Origin: Oryzias latipes
Lineage: Eukaryota; Chordata; Actinopteri; Beloniformes; Adrianichthyidae
Direction: 5' to 3'
Length of the DNA stretch: 64,000 nt
Assembly: GCF_002234675.1 (NCBI RefSeq)
Contig: NC_019878.2
Location: 3,970,688-4,034,687, forward strand
How positions within the stretch are numbered: position 1 is the stretch's first letter; each line of letters starts with the position of its first letter. Shown here one piece after another: positions 1 through 11,749 of the stretch. A program made the translations under genes and the position numbers. The notes below the pieces were generated by a model. It worked only from the letters and a program-made list of their open reading frames with translations. It was not told where the DNA came from and ran no database searches.

Positions 1-388
1 GTGGATTTATAACATTTGACAGGAAAACGTAGGTTTTTCTCTGGTAGTCAGGAGGACATCCGATCATCTGCGTGTATTTTGGTTATGATTTAATTTTGGT
101 TTTCTGCTGTTTAATCCCATGACTTGATCCCAACAAACCAACTCTGCGGCTGTGCACCTCCGTCTCAGATGGGGGAGAGGCCTGAAAGTGAAATGAGGGC
201 TTAAAAAGACGGATGCACACGTGCACAGGCACGTGCACACGCTCATCTGAATGGAGCTCATTAGAAAAAGCTCCCCTCACTCATTCATGGAGCAACAGGC
301 TCACTGTCACTGAGCTGAGACGATCCGCTGGCTCAGGCTGCTGCCATCATGCACTGCCACGCTGACACCACATGCACACCAGCACATG

Positions 389-420
<32 letters not shown>

Positions 421-1928
421 TGCCAGCATGTCAGTCATGCTGCAGGCTCTGAGTTGGATGCTGTTGTCACTCTGGTCGAGTTAAAACTCGGCTCTGACAG
501 TTTGAGGTCAGCCTCACAGTTTGGGCTCGACAGTCTTCTATCGTTGCAGATGTGGCCCAAAGGAAGCTGATATTGAACCAGCAACTCTCCAATTTCTTTT
601 TTCCTCTCCACAGATGATACATGTGAGCTGACAGAACAGAGGGGTTAAAATGGAATATGAGCATCAACAGGCTGATGTCTGGATACAGTGGCATGGTGAT
701 GGAGTGTCTGCCCTGACAGAGTTTATTCATGGGTCAGATTCTAATCTGAATTCTGTAGCTGATTGAGTGAATCTTTTAAAAAAAAAACAAAGATGTTGTC
801 CTAAAGACCGTTCCTCACAAAAATGCTTTTAGATCCTGGAGAATCTTTTCTTCCTCCAGTAACGGGTTTGGGATGTGCGGCCATGTTTCCAGCCCGCTGA
901 CCTCCAGCGTGCATGCTGGGATTTGTTCTGTTTGCTTTGGTTCATGCAGAAACTCTCGCTGGCTGCTTTTGGCCAAATGCTCAGCTGAATAAGAGAGAAG
1001 AAGAGCGAGGCGGCAGCAGGAATGAGGAGGATGAATTATTCCAGGCTGCTTTCAGAGGACTGAGCTTCCACCGCTCTGATCAGCTTTGAATGACCTCAAA
1101 CTGAAACCACTCCACTGTTTTTGAGGAGAGCTCCTGCAGGATTGTCTGAACTCAAACGTGTCTGGAATAAATGAGAAGTCACGACTTGAACATTTATGCC
1201 TTTGAAATAATCAGAAATCTCCCGAATAACATCTGTTGATGCCAACTGCTGCATCCGAGACAAATGAGCACAAAGACATCTTTATCTGCACAAGCAAGCT
1301 TTCAACCAGACGGGAGGACCGTCTATAACCCTGAGCTAAGGGAGGCCTTAGTGCTTCTGTGCTGGAGGTTCCTTTTCAGAAATCCTCAGACGTGCGTTAC
1401 AACAACAGACCAAGCTTTGAAGCTCCTCCGGTATCTGTGGTTCCTCCTCCAGCTGCTCTTCCCATAGTTCCTCGCTTCTTCTATACCTCAATACAGCTCC
1501 GGAGTGAAGTTATTGGCTTGAAGCTGAACATTTCAGAAAAGTCAGGTGGTGACAGAACCGTGGAGGACAGAAAATAAAACCCCTTTGAACATGAAGGGTC
1601 TAGAAATAGCACGTGTTAAAGAACCTGAAGTCAGGATCACCTTAAGCCTGAGTCACACCCATACGGCATGTCTTGAAGTTTCCATAAGGCTTATGTAAAC
1701 ACCTCAGGGGATTTCATGTAAATGGACCATACCATTGTCGCGTGGGTGGTAAATCTATTGAGAAATTATCGTAAAAATAAAATAAGTGGACCGCACGAAT
1801 GGTGGTGATGCTGGCGTTCGATGCCCTTACTCCACCCTCTAGTCGAGAGGAAGGTGTGAGTACTTACTGACCATGCGCTGTAATGGTCAAGGGGGGAGTT
1901 GTTCTTTTGGGACTCAAGGTGTCCTTGG
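1..1928. other. non-coding, no gene recognised
   Basis: Contains a (CA)n microsatellite at about 388-418. Short open frames show no recognisable domain or coding continuity. The last part (about 1620-1928) abuts a MITE. Confidence 0.6.
388..418. repeat. (CA)n microsatellite
   Basis: Uninterrupted CA dinucleotides directly readable. Confidence 0.95.
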
Positions 1929-2128
1929 AACCCTTGTGTTATCCTAGTCACTTTAACATTGGGAGTTGGGTCATCTAGACCCACTAGACAGTGCGCTGAA
2001 CCTTTTTTCTTCAATGATTTGTGATCTTCACTGGTGTCCATGGATTACATGAAATCTTTCCACCGTTTGTTATGGTAGAGAGAACACGTCAATGTAAGGG
2101 TAGGGTCATCTAAGATAGCACAAGGGTT
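1929..2128 (+). mobile_element. 209-bp MITE family, copy 1
   Basis: Non-autonomous element with terminal inverted repeats AACCCTTGTGCTATC / GATAGCACAAGGGTT (one change here). No coding capacity. Internal landmarks: GGGTCATCTAGACCCACTAG, CTTCACTGGTGTCCATGGAT and AATGTAAGGGT. Same orientation as the copies at 27330 and 47217. Slightly shorter than the 209-bp norm. Confidence 0.9.
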
Positions 2129-2344
2129 AAGAGTGAGGTCATTAGTGCCTCTCTGGACTGAAGAATGTCCTCACGGTCAACTGGTACACTGGATCTTGCT
2201 TTTTCTCTAAATGTGTCAATGGGTTGCTCCTTTTTTCGTTATATGTTATTGTTAATTCAGGTTCCGTCCAATCGGGTTTTATACGGTTGATGAACTTTGT
2301 TATAAACACAAATACTGATGGAGCCTTGGGTGTGAAACTTGTGT

Positions 2345-3880
2345 TGTTTTTTAACTTGTCCTCTCCAACAGCTGAGCAGGCAGATCAGAGCTGAGGGCCT
2401 CTTGTGTTGGACAGACTTTACTGTTACAATAGGGGGGTGTAAATCTTTGTCATAAGTAAAATGCATGACTTATTCCTCATGTACACACACCTACACACCA
2501 ACAAATAGTCTGTACACAGCTATTTACAAGTTTTGAGTATATTCATACATGTTAATGGAAGATTTCTCACAAGACTTATGCACACAGACAGGTACACACA
2601 AGATTGGCATTACAATATTCTTGAAGAAGGGTGTAAAAACAATACCCATATTAATAAGCAGTAAGGTTAAATGAAAGTGTGCTTCATAGAGTGAACCTTG
2701 ATGACACTGAATGCTCCAGCAAAGGCAGGAGGCCCGGCACCCCACACCCCAGAGCCAGCAGCAGACAGTATAGCCGCCCGGTCGATCCAGGCACCCAGCA
2801 GCCCCTCGTCAGACAGAGAACTGCGATCAACCACCCTCACCCGCACCGGACCCACCACAGAGACGGAGCAGGAGGAAAAACCCGGCAGCCACACGGCCGA
2901 AAGGTCGAGGAACAGAGAACCAGCAGAACCGGAGCCCCCAGCCAGGGCAGGGACCCGTCCTATCCCAAGGCGCTCCAGGCCTGGACCTAATGCTCTGACC
3001 ACTCAAGACCTACGCTTGGGTCCAGATGAGAAGCACGCCACCGCCCAGGAGTCCTGAGCCCCCACCCATCCACCCACAGAGAAAGGCTGGGACCACCCAT
3101 GGCCAGCCCGCACCGCACACCCGGGCAACCCACAAAGGACAAACCGGGGAAAGCGGCAGCAAACGACTGCTCCACTGGGAAGGCGGACACCAGTGACCAG
3201 CAGAGGCCCCAGACTGCAGAGAACCGTGAGCCCGACCACCCTATGGAAAAATTGGGGTAACCTGGACTGCCATAAAAGGGGCCCCTACCTGCTTCTCGGG
3301 GGAAACGGTCCACTGAGCTCAGATGTTGAAGACTCCGTCACGGCATGGAAAAAAAGGTCAGGAGCGCAGGAACCCCAGGGAAGCCACCAATGCCCTGGCA
3401 GCAGCCGCCGGCCTACCCCACTGAGTCTGGGGGACGGGAGACAGAGAACAACGTGACCATCCCCGTTTCACTGTGTGTGTACTAAAGAGGTGCAACTAAA
3501 ATGAGTGGACCGGGGCGATACAGAATCCGATCACCCAAATGTATCTAGCACAGGACCCTAGATGAGTTTATTTGTTTATGTTGATGTTAAGTCTGTGTAT
3601 GTACTAAGAGGGGTGTGGTGGTGAGGTGTTATGTGTCAGGAGGGAGAGAGGTCATGCTCCAACATGGACCTCAACCCCTTCTCCCAACCCCCAACCGAAT
3701 ACGACATAGGTCAAGCTCACCAGCCCCCCAGCCTCCTGAAACCACACAGCCAGGGAGGAGCCAGGTTAGATACCACCCCTAAATCTCAGAGCAGAGCCCA
3801 AGTTCCATGCCCCCAATGGGAGCTCAGGTCCCCAGGCGCCTGAACCCAGACCGATCAGATGACCCCCACCGAACAGCTTT
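2345..3880 (-). mobile_element. L1-like LINE 3' region, copy 1
   Basis: Read on the minus strand it ends in an A-rich tail (TTAAAAAAC at about 2345-2354) preceded by a conserved hairpin (about 2362-2413) and a long C/G-rich 3' untranslated stretch (2690-3860). It shares the hairpin and general composition with the region at 4680-6060. The open frames in the GC-rich part show no domain and are composition artefacts. Family assignment rests on the linked reverse transcriptase fragment in copy 2. Confidence 0.6.
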
Positions 3881-4610
3881 TCTTTTTAAATGTGGAGAAG
3901 AGCATGCTTTAACTTCAGCAGACTCTGGTTCTGATTCAAACAGGAAGCAGAGAAGATGAAGAAGGTCTGAGGGGAATGTTAAAAAAAAGCATTGAGTCCC
4001 TGACGAAGAGAAGAGTGACAGCTCTTTGTTTAGTGAATCATACGGAGAAGCCCTAAAAGATGAGCCTTTGATTTCTCTCTCTGCTCCTGTTTCATGTCTT
4101 CTTTCTATCTTTTCCCTCTCATTCTCTCTTTCATATCTGCCTCTCTTCTCCTCTTCATCACATTGTTTGCTGGGGAATGAATTGTTCACAGTTTCAGTCA
4201 CGGAAAGGATTGAGATGAACCCGCTGCCCCAACCTCCCTACATGTGCTCATGTGTACGTGTGTGTGTGCTCTGAGTGTTGGATTTGATCTTCACAAATCC
4301 TCCAAATGCATTCATCCACACATCCACAGCATGTCACAGCACCTGCCAGCCTGTTTGGGAGGGTGCCTGGCTGCATCCAACATGTGGGACCATAAGAAGG
4401 AGGCTCAGAGTGTCTGGAATGAAGAATGAGAAGCTGAGGTGGAGCGGACCGACTGATCCAAAAAAGTACTGCTCTCCACATTCCAGCATCTTTCGTCAGA
4501 TAAATGTTATAGCATCTTTGTGGTGAAGGTAGAGAACTGCAGTTATGACATCTGTTGACCCCATCCCTGCTGAAACCAACATTGACACCTCTTCCTGCAG
4601 GGACGACAGT

Positions 4611-4680
4611 AACTGAACTCAACTAACTAGATTTGCTGATGACTAGTTACTACTGACCAAAGTTACTAAATAAGTTTCCT
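4611..4680. repeat. GTTACTAATGACTAGA-type tandem repeat, left fragment
   Basis: Short degenerate stretch (AACTAACTAGATTTGCTGATGACTAG.. then CCAAAGTTACTAAATAAG) of the same unit as the array at 8206-8960. Confidence 0.65.
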
Positions 4681-6435
4681 TATTTTATTTTATTTTTTAA
4701 AGTTGTCCTGTCCATCAGCTGGGCAAACAGATGAGAGCTGAAGGCCTCTTGTGTTGGACACACTTTACTTTAACAACAGAGGTTATGAATCTTCTGACAC
4801 ACCAGGGGTATGTCTGAATAAACCCCTTTTGTAATCGAGGCCAAACTTTATTCATTTTAGTCATATTTGAAAATCTTTTTTGTTCGACCGGACGGAAAAG
4901 GAAAGTAGGGAAGAAGAGAAGGATATTAGAGAGGGGGGAAAGGAGGGTCATTATAGAAGGGGGGGGTGTAAAACCATGAAGCAGCATAAAGCAACAAGTT
5001 GCTGGATGGTTAGAATCATTACGGTGAGGTTCAGATGTACTACAAGTCTATAAGGGTGGGGCCTGTAAACACACACCCATATGCCGCAAACATACCTGCT
5101 GGCTCCAAAAACGTTCACATGTCAACATGTACACAACACATATAATGTTCACACATGCATACCTATGCATTCAAACCAACTAGTGTGAAATATTTTTTTC
5201 AATCACCCAAAATATTTGTGCAAAGGTGAGCTAACACCTGTGCTCAAGTGAGTGTTTGTGTTATTCTAAAATGGATGATGGAATGTAAAAAGAAGGGGGG
5301 AGAGTGCCCAGCCATCCCCACATCAAGACCCTCGCCGCAGCAGCAGCAGCCAGAACCCCCCAAGACCCACACGGTAGAAGATAGAGAACAACAGCCAACC
5401 GGGTGATCCCATCCGCCACCCAGGCCAGGGCCAGCAGGACAGCCACAGGGGCCTCCAAAGCCAGAGAGCAGGGAGGCATGGGGGGACAGAGAGTGCAAAC
5501 TCCAGCCAAACCAGGAGAGCAGTCACCCTGTCGCGCCGGGAGGGGCCAACGCGGGACCCCGTTCCAGAAGAGCGCCCACAGCCCCAGACGAGCACCCCAC
5601 CACCATCCAGGAGTTCTGGGCATCCCCAGGTACAAGCCAGGACCCCCCAAAGGGAGACCCGCCCCGCGCCCCCACCTGGCAGCCGCCCCCGCCTGGGAGG
5701 AGGACACACAGGGGAAGAGGGGGTCCACAAGAAGTGTTGCAAACATGGCCCGACCAGGCTTGCTCACAGTTGGAAATTTGGTGAGGCCCAGGGACCAGAA
5801 CACCCACCACAGGGACACGGACACCCCCGGGCTCAGATGTAATGTGATCCCCGGCTCTTGGTCTTGCCAGAGAGTTCAGGGATCCCTCTCCCTGCGTGGA
5901 GAGAGGGCCGCCGGGCCCAGGAATCCAGCACCCAAGAGACACGGCCGCTATTGCAGAGGGCCTGCTAACCCCCTCCAGGGATGGGGTAGGGGACAGATGA
6001 TCCGAGGTCCCACCTTCCTTGTGAAATGCATGTGGTTGTCACCCAAGTGAAACCAGTTTGATCATGGTGAATAATGTGAGAAGTGATTTTTTTCTATTCT
6101 CTGTGCTGGTGCTTTGCAAATAATTTTTACATCTGCATTGATTAAAGAAATGGGACGATAGCTCGAAGGACTAGTGGGGTCTTTGTCTGGTTTTAGAAGA
6201 AGGGTTATGTTGGCTGAGTTCATGTTAGGTGGTAGTAATTGGCTTTCATTGATAAATGTGACCGTTTTGTAAAACGTTGGTGCCAGCTGTTCCCGAAATT
6301 CTTTATAAAACTCAGCAGGAAGCCGTCAGGCCCTGGTGCTTTGCCACTGGGCATAAGCAACAGGGCTTCATGAAGTTCAGACAACGAGAGCGGAGAGTCT
6401 AAATTTGTAATTTGATCTTCATTTAACATTATCAT
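4680..6435 (-). mobile_element. L1-like LINE, truncated, with RT fragment
   Basis: The minus strand encodes an L1-type reverse transcriptase piece (6435-6220: LSELHEALLLMPSGKAPGPD, then in other frames LLLKPD..SYRPISL at about 6200-6130). An internal deletion joins this to a GC-rich 3' region (6060-5280), an AC-rich tract and a hairpin (4703-4762). It ends in an (AAAAT)n-like tail at about 4680. The frame is broken; non-functional. Confidence 0.7.
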
Positions 6436-6439
6436 TTTA

Positions 6440-6900
6440 CATTATCTTCATTGGCTCCCAGTTGCTTACCGTTATCAGTACATAATCTTAGTTTTGACTT
6501 TTAGGGCCCTTCATTCTCAAGCTCCTCCATGTGTTCGTGATGTGATCGCCCACCACAGACCATCTCATGCACTGAGGTCTGCAGATCAGAACCTGTTGAT
6601 TGTCCCTCGCACACGGTTCCGAACTAGAGGAGACAGATTCTTCCAGGCTGTCGCTCCCAAACTCTGGAATGAGCTTCCATTGTCCCTGCGTTCCCTGGAC
6701 TCTGTGAATTCTTTTAAAAGTCAAATGAAAACTTTTTACTTTTGCAAAGCATTTTAACTGAAACTGCTTTTATTGGGCTTGAAATTATTGATTTACGTGG
6801 TTTTTGCTTTTTATTTTTCTATGTTTTTATATGTATATGTACATAATTTAACCTGTGAAGCACCTTGTGACTTCTGTCTGTGAAAGGTGTTATACAAATA
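6440..6900 (+). mobile_element. L2/CR1-clade LINE 3' end
   Basis: A frame at 6494-6757 encodes the typical ORF2 C-terminus (LRSADQNLLIVPRTRFRTRG, APKLWNELPLSLRS, FKSQMKTFYF). It is followed by a 3' tail with the family-like sequence GTGAAGCACCTTGTGAC and TATACAAATA. Heavily 5' truncated. Confidence 0.8.
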
Positions 6901-8210
6901 TACTGACCAAAAATATCAACGCAACACTTTTGTTATTGCTCCAATTTTTTATAGTATGAACTCAAAGATGTGAAACATTTTCCGCATGCACAAAATAACC
7001 AGTTCTCTGAAATATTGTTCACAAATCTGTGATAGTGAGCACTTCTCCTTTGCCAAGACAATCCATCCCACTTCACAGGTGTGCCATATCAAGATGCTGA
7101 TTAGACAGCATGATTATTGCACAGGTGTGCCTTAGACTGGCCACAAGAAAAGGCCACTCTGAAATCTTCAGTTTTGTTTTATTGAGGGGGTCAGGGGACT
7201 CAGACAACCAGTCAGTATCTGGTGTGACCACCATTTGCCTCATGAAGTGCGACACATCTCGTTCCCATAGAGTTGATCAGGTTGTCTATTATGGCCTGTG
7301 GAATGTTGGTCAACTCAATGGCTGTGCGGAGTTGCTGGATATTGGAAGGAACTGGAACACGCTGTCGTATACGCCGATCCAGAGCATCCCAAACATGCTC
7401 AATGGGTAACATGTCCGGTGAGAATGCTGGCCATGCAAGAACTGGGATGTTTTCAGCTTCCAAGAATTGTGTACAGATCCTTGCAACATGGGGCCGTGCA
7501 TTATCATGCTGCAACATGAGGTGATGTTGTTGGATGTATGGCACAACAATGGGCCCCAGGATCTCGTCACGGTGTCTCTGTGCATTCAAAATGCCATCAA
7601 TGAAATGCACCTGTGTTCGTCGCCCATAACATATGCCTGCCCATACCATAACCCCACCACCACCATGGGCTACTCGATCCACAACATTGACATCAGAAAA
7701 CCGCTCACCCACACAACGCCACACACACTGTCTGCCATCTGCCCTGAACAGTGTAAACCGGGATTCATCCGTGAAGAGAACACCTCTCCAACGTGCCAGA
7801 CGCCATCGCATGTGAGCATTTGCCCACTCAAGTCGGTTACGACGACGAACTGGAGTGAGGTCGAGACCTCGATGAGGACGACGAGCATATAGATGAGCTT
7901 CCGTGAGACGGTTTCTGACAGTTTGTGCAGAAATTCTGTGGTTATGCAAACCGATTGTTTCAGCAGCTGTCCGAGTGGCTGGTCTCAGACGATCTTGGAG
8001 GTGGACATGCTGGATGTGGAGGTCTTGGGCTGGTGTGGTTACACGTGGTCCGCGGTTGTGAGGCCAGTTGGATGTGCTGCCAAATTCTTGGAAACGCCTT
8101 TGGAGACGGCTTATGGTGGCGAAATCGAAATTCAATTCCCTAGCAACAGCTCTGATGGACATTCCTGCTATCAGCATGCCAATTGCACGCTCCCTAAACC
8201 TTGCGACAAC
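6901..8210 (-). mobile_element. Tc1-like DNA transposon, one end lost
   Basis: The left terminus begins at a TA (6901-6902) with ACCAAAAATATCAACGCAAC. It lies exactly at the microsatellite tail of the L2 fragment. The right side stops at about 8206, where a tandem array begins, so the other inverted repeat and the first transposase codons are missing. Confidence 0.88.
7212..8177 (-). CDS. Tc1-like DD34E transposase, nearly intact
   Basis: Cut-and-paste transposase acting on its own terminal repeats. A 321-codon uninterrupted frame starts at an internal Met (MLIAGMSIRAVARELN); the frame is open upstream for a few codons (VARFRERAIG) until the array junction. An N-terminal helix-turn-helix region (residues ~1-35 and ~40-95) is followed by the catalytic domain: Asp137 (FTDESRF), Asp225 (LQHDNARPH) and Glu260 (PIEHVWD), with 34 residues between the last two. 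The C-terminus (HEANGGHTRY) is complete. A small gap near residue 288 (TAIELTNIPQ) may be a deletion relative to relatives. The lost N-terminus and one lost end make autonomous movement unlikely. Confidence 0.88.
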   Translation of the reverse strand: MLIAGMSIRAVARELNFDFATISRLQRRFQEFGSTSNWPHNRGPRVTTPAQDLHIQHVHLQDRLRPATRTAAETIGLHNHRISAQTVRNRLTEAHLYARRPHRGLDLTPVRRRNRLEWANAHMRWRLARWRGVLFTDESRFTLFRADGRQCVWRCVGERFSDVNVVDRVAHGGGGVMVWAGICYGRRTQVHFIDGILNAQRHRDEILGPIVVPYIQQHHLMLQHDNARPHVARICTQFLEAENIPVLAWPAFSPDMLPIEHVWDALDRRIRQRVPVPSNIQQLRTAIELTNIPQAIIDNLINSMGTRCVALHEANGGHTRY

Positions 8211-8960
8211 TAGTTACTAATAACTAGATCTACCAATGACCAAGTAACTAATAACTCTACTTACTTGTGACTAGAGTAACTACTCACCAGAGTCACTTAT
8301 GACTAAAGTTACTAAATAAAGTTACTAACAACTGGTTACTAATGACTAATGTTACTTACTACAGTTACTAATGAACAGAGTTTGTAATGACTAATAACTA
8401 GAGTTACCAATGGATAGAGTTACAAATAAATCTAGTTACTAATGACTACAATTACTAACTAGACTTACTAATGGCTCTAGTTACTAACAAATAGGGTTAC
8501 TTATGACTAGATTTAGTAATGACTAGAGATACTAATTAGAGTTACTAATGATTAGAGTCACTAATGACTGGAGTTACTGACCAGAGTTACTATTGATTCT
8601 AGTTACTAAAGAGTAGAGTTCCTAATAACTTGAGTTACTAATGACTAAGGTTACTTACTACAGTTACTAATGAACAGAGTTTGTAGTGACTAATAACTAG
8701 AGTTACCAATGGATAGAGTTACAAATAACTCTAGTTACTAATGACTACAATTACTCACTAGACTTACTAATGGCTCTAGTTACTAACAAATAGGGTTACT
8801 TATGACTAGATTTAGTAATGACTAGAGATACTAATTAGAGTTACTAATGATTAGAGTCACTAATCACTGGAGTTACTATTGATTCTAGTTACCAAAGAGT
8901 AGAGTTCCTAATAACTTGAGTTACTAATGACTAAGGTTACTAATGACTCTAGTTATTAGT
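8206..8960. repeat. GTTACTAATGACTAGA-type tandem array
   Basis: About 45 degenerate 14-17 bp units of the form (A)GTTACTAATGACTAGA. A block of about 299 bp is duplicated in tandem (the segment starting GTTACTTACTACAG recurs at 8351 and 8650). No coding potential. Confidence 0.9.
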
Positions 8961-9120
8961 TGAGCCGCTGTCACACAACCCCCCGTTCAATTTGCGCCCC
9001 AGACAATTGCCCGTATTATCTGTGCCTAAAACTGCCACTGTGTGCCCCCCCTGGCATCAGCGTGCCCCACTATTTGAGAAGCAGGGCCCTAACAAGAGGA
9101 TAGAGAATGATCCGGCCTAA
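8961..9120. other. short non-coding spacer, possible transposon end
   Basis: C-rich sequence ending GAGAAGCAGGGCCCTAAC before the Gypsy remnant. Might be a DNA-element terminus; not assigned. Confidence 0.3.
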
Positions 9121-11475
9121 ATGGATCCCGCAGAGTCTGAAGAGGTTAAACATGCCCTCTCGTCCCAAGGTGCTCTTGTTAGATAGCGTGACCAAGCACT
9201 CCAGGAGATTATGAACACCCACCAACATCTTTCCACCGGAGTTAATCATCTCGGTGGTCGCCAAGAGGAGGTCTCAACTCTCCTCAAGAGGATCGCCAAA
9301 TCCAGTTCAAACCGCAGGATTGGATCCTGCGCCAGCACCTGCATCATATCCCCGCGAGCCCTTCATCCCCACTCCCAGCAGGTACTCCGGAGAGAAAGGG
9401 TTTTCAACACTCCTCTGGGACATTTATAGTATTTGATGATGCCTTTCGGACTGACTAATGCTCCGGCTGTTTTTCAAGGTCTTATCAATGACGTACTGCG
9501 TGACATGTTGAATAGATTTGTGTTTGTTTATCTTGACGATATTTAATTTTTCACGGACTCTTGAGGAGCACGTTCAACATGTCAGGCTTGTTTTACAGCG
9601 GCTGTTAGCAATCAGGCTCCATGCTAAGGGTGAGAAATGTGATTTTAATGCCTTTACTGTCAGTTTTCTTGGGTTTGTTACTGAGAAGGGCCAACTCAAA
9701 CCAGATCCTGCCAAAATCAAGGCTGTTGCAGATTGGCCTACACCCACCAGTAGGAAGCAGCTGCAAAGGTTTTTGGGGTTTGCCAACTTTTGTAGGAGGT
9801 TTATCAGGAACTACAGCTCTGTGGCCTCTCCCCTGACCAAGCTGACCCATGTCAAAGAACACTTCTCCTGGTCTTCAGAAGCTGAGGCTGCCTTTGTTAA
9901 GGTGAAGAGTCTGTTTTGTTCTGCTCCTGTGCTGTCCCATCCTGATCCTACAGCTTAGTTCATGGTGGAAGTGGACGCCTCAGAGTCTGGAGTTGGGGCG
10001 GTGCTCTCACAGCGTTCGTCCGGAGATCAGAAGATGCATCCCTGCACTTTCCTCTCCCGACAGCTGTCTCCTGTGGAGAGGAATTATGACGTGGGAAATC
10101 GAGAGTTGTTGGCAGTTGTGCTGGCCTTGAAGGAATGGCGCCACTGGCTGGAAGGAACATCTCAACCTTTCATGGTATGGACAGATCACAAGAACTTGTC
10201 TTACCTCCATTCTGCTCGCAGACTGAATTTTTTACCCTCACATACCGCCCAGGGTTTTGAAACCTAAAGCCTGATGCCCTTACCAGGCAATTCGAGCTGC
10301 CAGCCTCCTGCAAGAATCCTCAGGACACCATCCTACCTGGTTCCTGTGTTGTTGATGTAGCCATCTGGGAGGTGGAGCGTAAGGTTCAGAGAGCTCTGGA
10401 GGACCTTCCCTCTTCTCCTGAATGTCCCTCAGGTCTCCTGTTTGTTCCCCCACCTGCTCGTTTCTCTGTGCTGCAGTGCGGCCACAGCTCCAAGGTGGCT
10501 TGCCATCCTGGGATACATCGGACTTTGGCTTTACTTAATTAGCGGTTCTGGTGGACCTCCATATCTGCTGACACACGGGAGTTTGTCCAGGCCTGCTCTG
10601 TGCTCGTGGGAAGGCTTCCCGTCAAGCACCAGCTGGTCTCCCAGTTCCTCATTGACCCTGGTCCCACATAGCTGTGGATATCATCACAGGCCTCCCACCT
10701 TCTGAAGGTAACACAACAGTCTTAACCATAATCGACAATTTTTCAAAGTCCGTCCATTTTGTGCCACTTTCCAAGCTCCCATCTGCCTTAGAGACAGCCA
10801 ATCTCCTGGTCCAGCATGTGCTCCGGTTACATGGTCTGTCCCAGGACATTGTGTCCAATGCCAAGGCCCCCAGTTCACCTTCAGGGTTTGGAACGCCTTC
10901 TGCCGGGTCATTGGGGCCACAGTTAGCCTGTTTTCTATATACCACACCCAAACCAACGGCCAGACTGAGGACCTGGAGGCGGCTTTGCGCTGTTATGCTG
11001 CTAGTCATCCTGCATCATGGTCAACTCATCTTCCCTGGATTGAGTATTCACATAACTCCTTGGTCACCTCTGCCACAGGTCCGTCTCCATTCATGTTGTC
11101 CAACGGCTATCAGCCTACCCTCTTCCCGTCTCAGGAAAGAGCAGTGTCAGTGCCCTCTGTCCAGGACCATCTCTGAAGGGCCCGTCGTGTTTGGCATGAG
11201 GCCCAGGCAGCCCTCTCCCGTACTGCCTCTCAGAACCACGCTCTGGCGGACCGCCACAGGGTCCCAGCTCCGGACTACAGACCTGGACAGCAGGTTTGGC
11301 TTTCCACATAGGACATTCCACTGCAGTGCGAGTCCAGGAAGTTGTCTCTGAGGTTCATTGGCCCTTTGAGATTGACCGGGTCATCAACTCCTCGGTGGTC
11401 CGTCTGAAGTTGCCTGCCTACCTGCGCATCCACCCGTCCTTCCATGTGTCTCTGCTGAAGCCTGTCTCCTGCAGC
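9121..11475 (+). pseudogene. Ty3/Gypsy LTR retrotransposon remnant (gag-pol)
   Basis: Decayed internal region in order: a gag start at 9121 (MDPAESEEVKHALSSQGALV, then a stop); a large deletion near 9430; reverse transcriptase from 9436 ([16 protein letters not shown] at about 9530-9541, stop just after); its continuation in a second frame ([18 protein letters not shown], ending 9958); RNase H ([15 protein letters not shown], 9962-10267); integrase pieces ([11 protein letters not shown].. at about 10680 and [17 protein letters not shown] at about 11010); and a C-terminal chromodomain-adjacent piece ([15 protein letters not shown], ends about 11470). Several stops and frameshifts. No LTRs recognised. 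Non-functional. Confidence 0.9.
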
Positions 11476-11718
11476 GGTACTACTACTCTTATTGAAAATG
11501 CTTATCGATCCGATATTTTAACGACACTCTTATCGATACTTTTTGAGGATGAAAAATAAGTAAATAAATAACAAATTAAGAATATAAAGTGTTTTATTTC
11601 CTCATTATGGAACAACATTGTTTTTTAACAAAACATTTACTTTAAACAGGGGTGCTCACACTTTTTTGGCGGGTGAGCTACTTTTGAATCAACAATGTCT
11701 TGAAGATCTACCTATAAA

Positions 11719-11749
<31 letters not shown>

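Noticed and set aside
2667..5942. Several 100-215 codon Pro/Gly/Arg-rich frames on both strands
   Set aside because: GC-rich 3' regions of L1-like LINEs; frames overlap on both strands and show no domain.
9121..11475. A functional Gypsy element
   Set aside because: Multiple stops and frameshifts, an internal gag-pol deletion and no LTRs.
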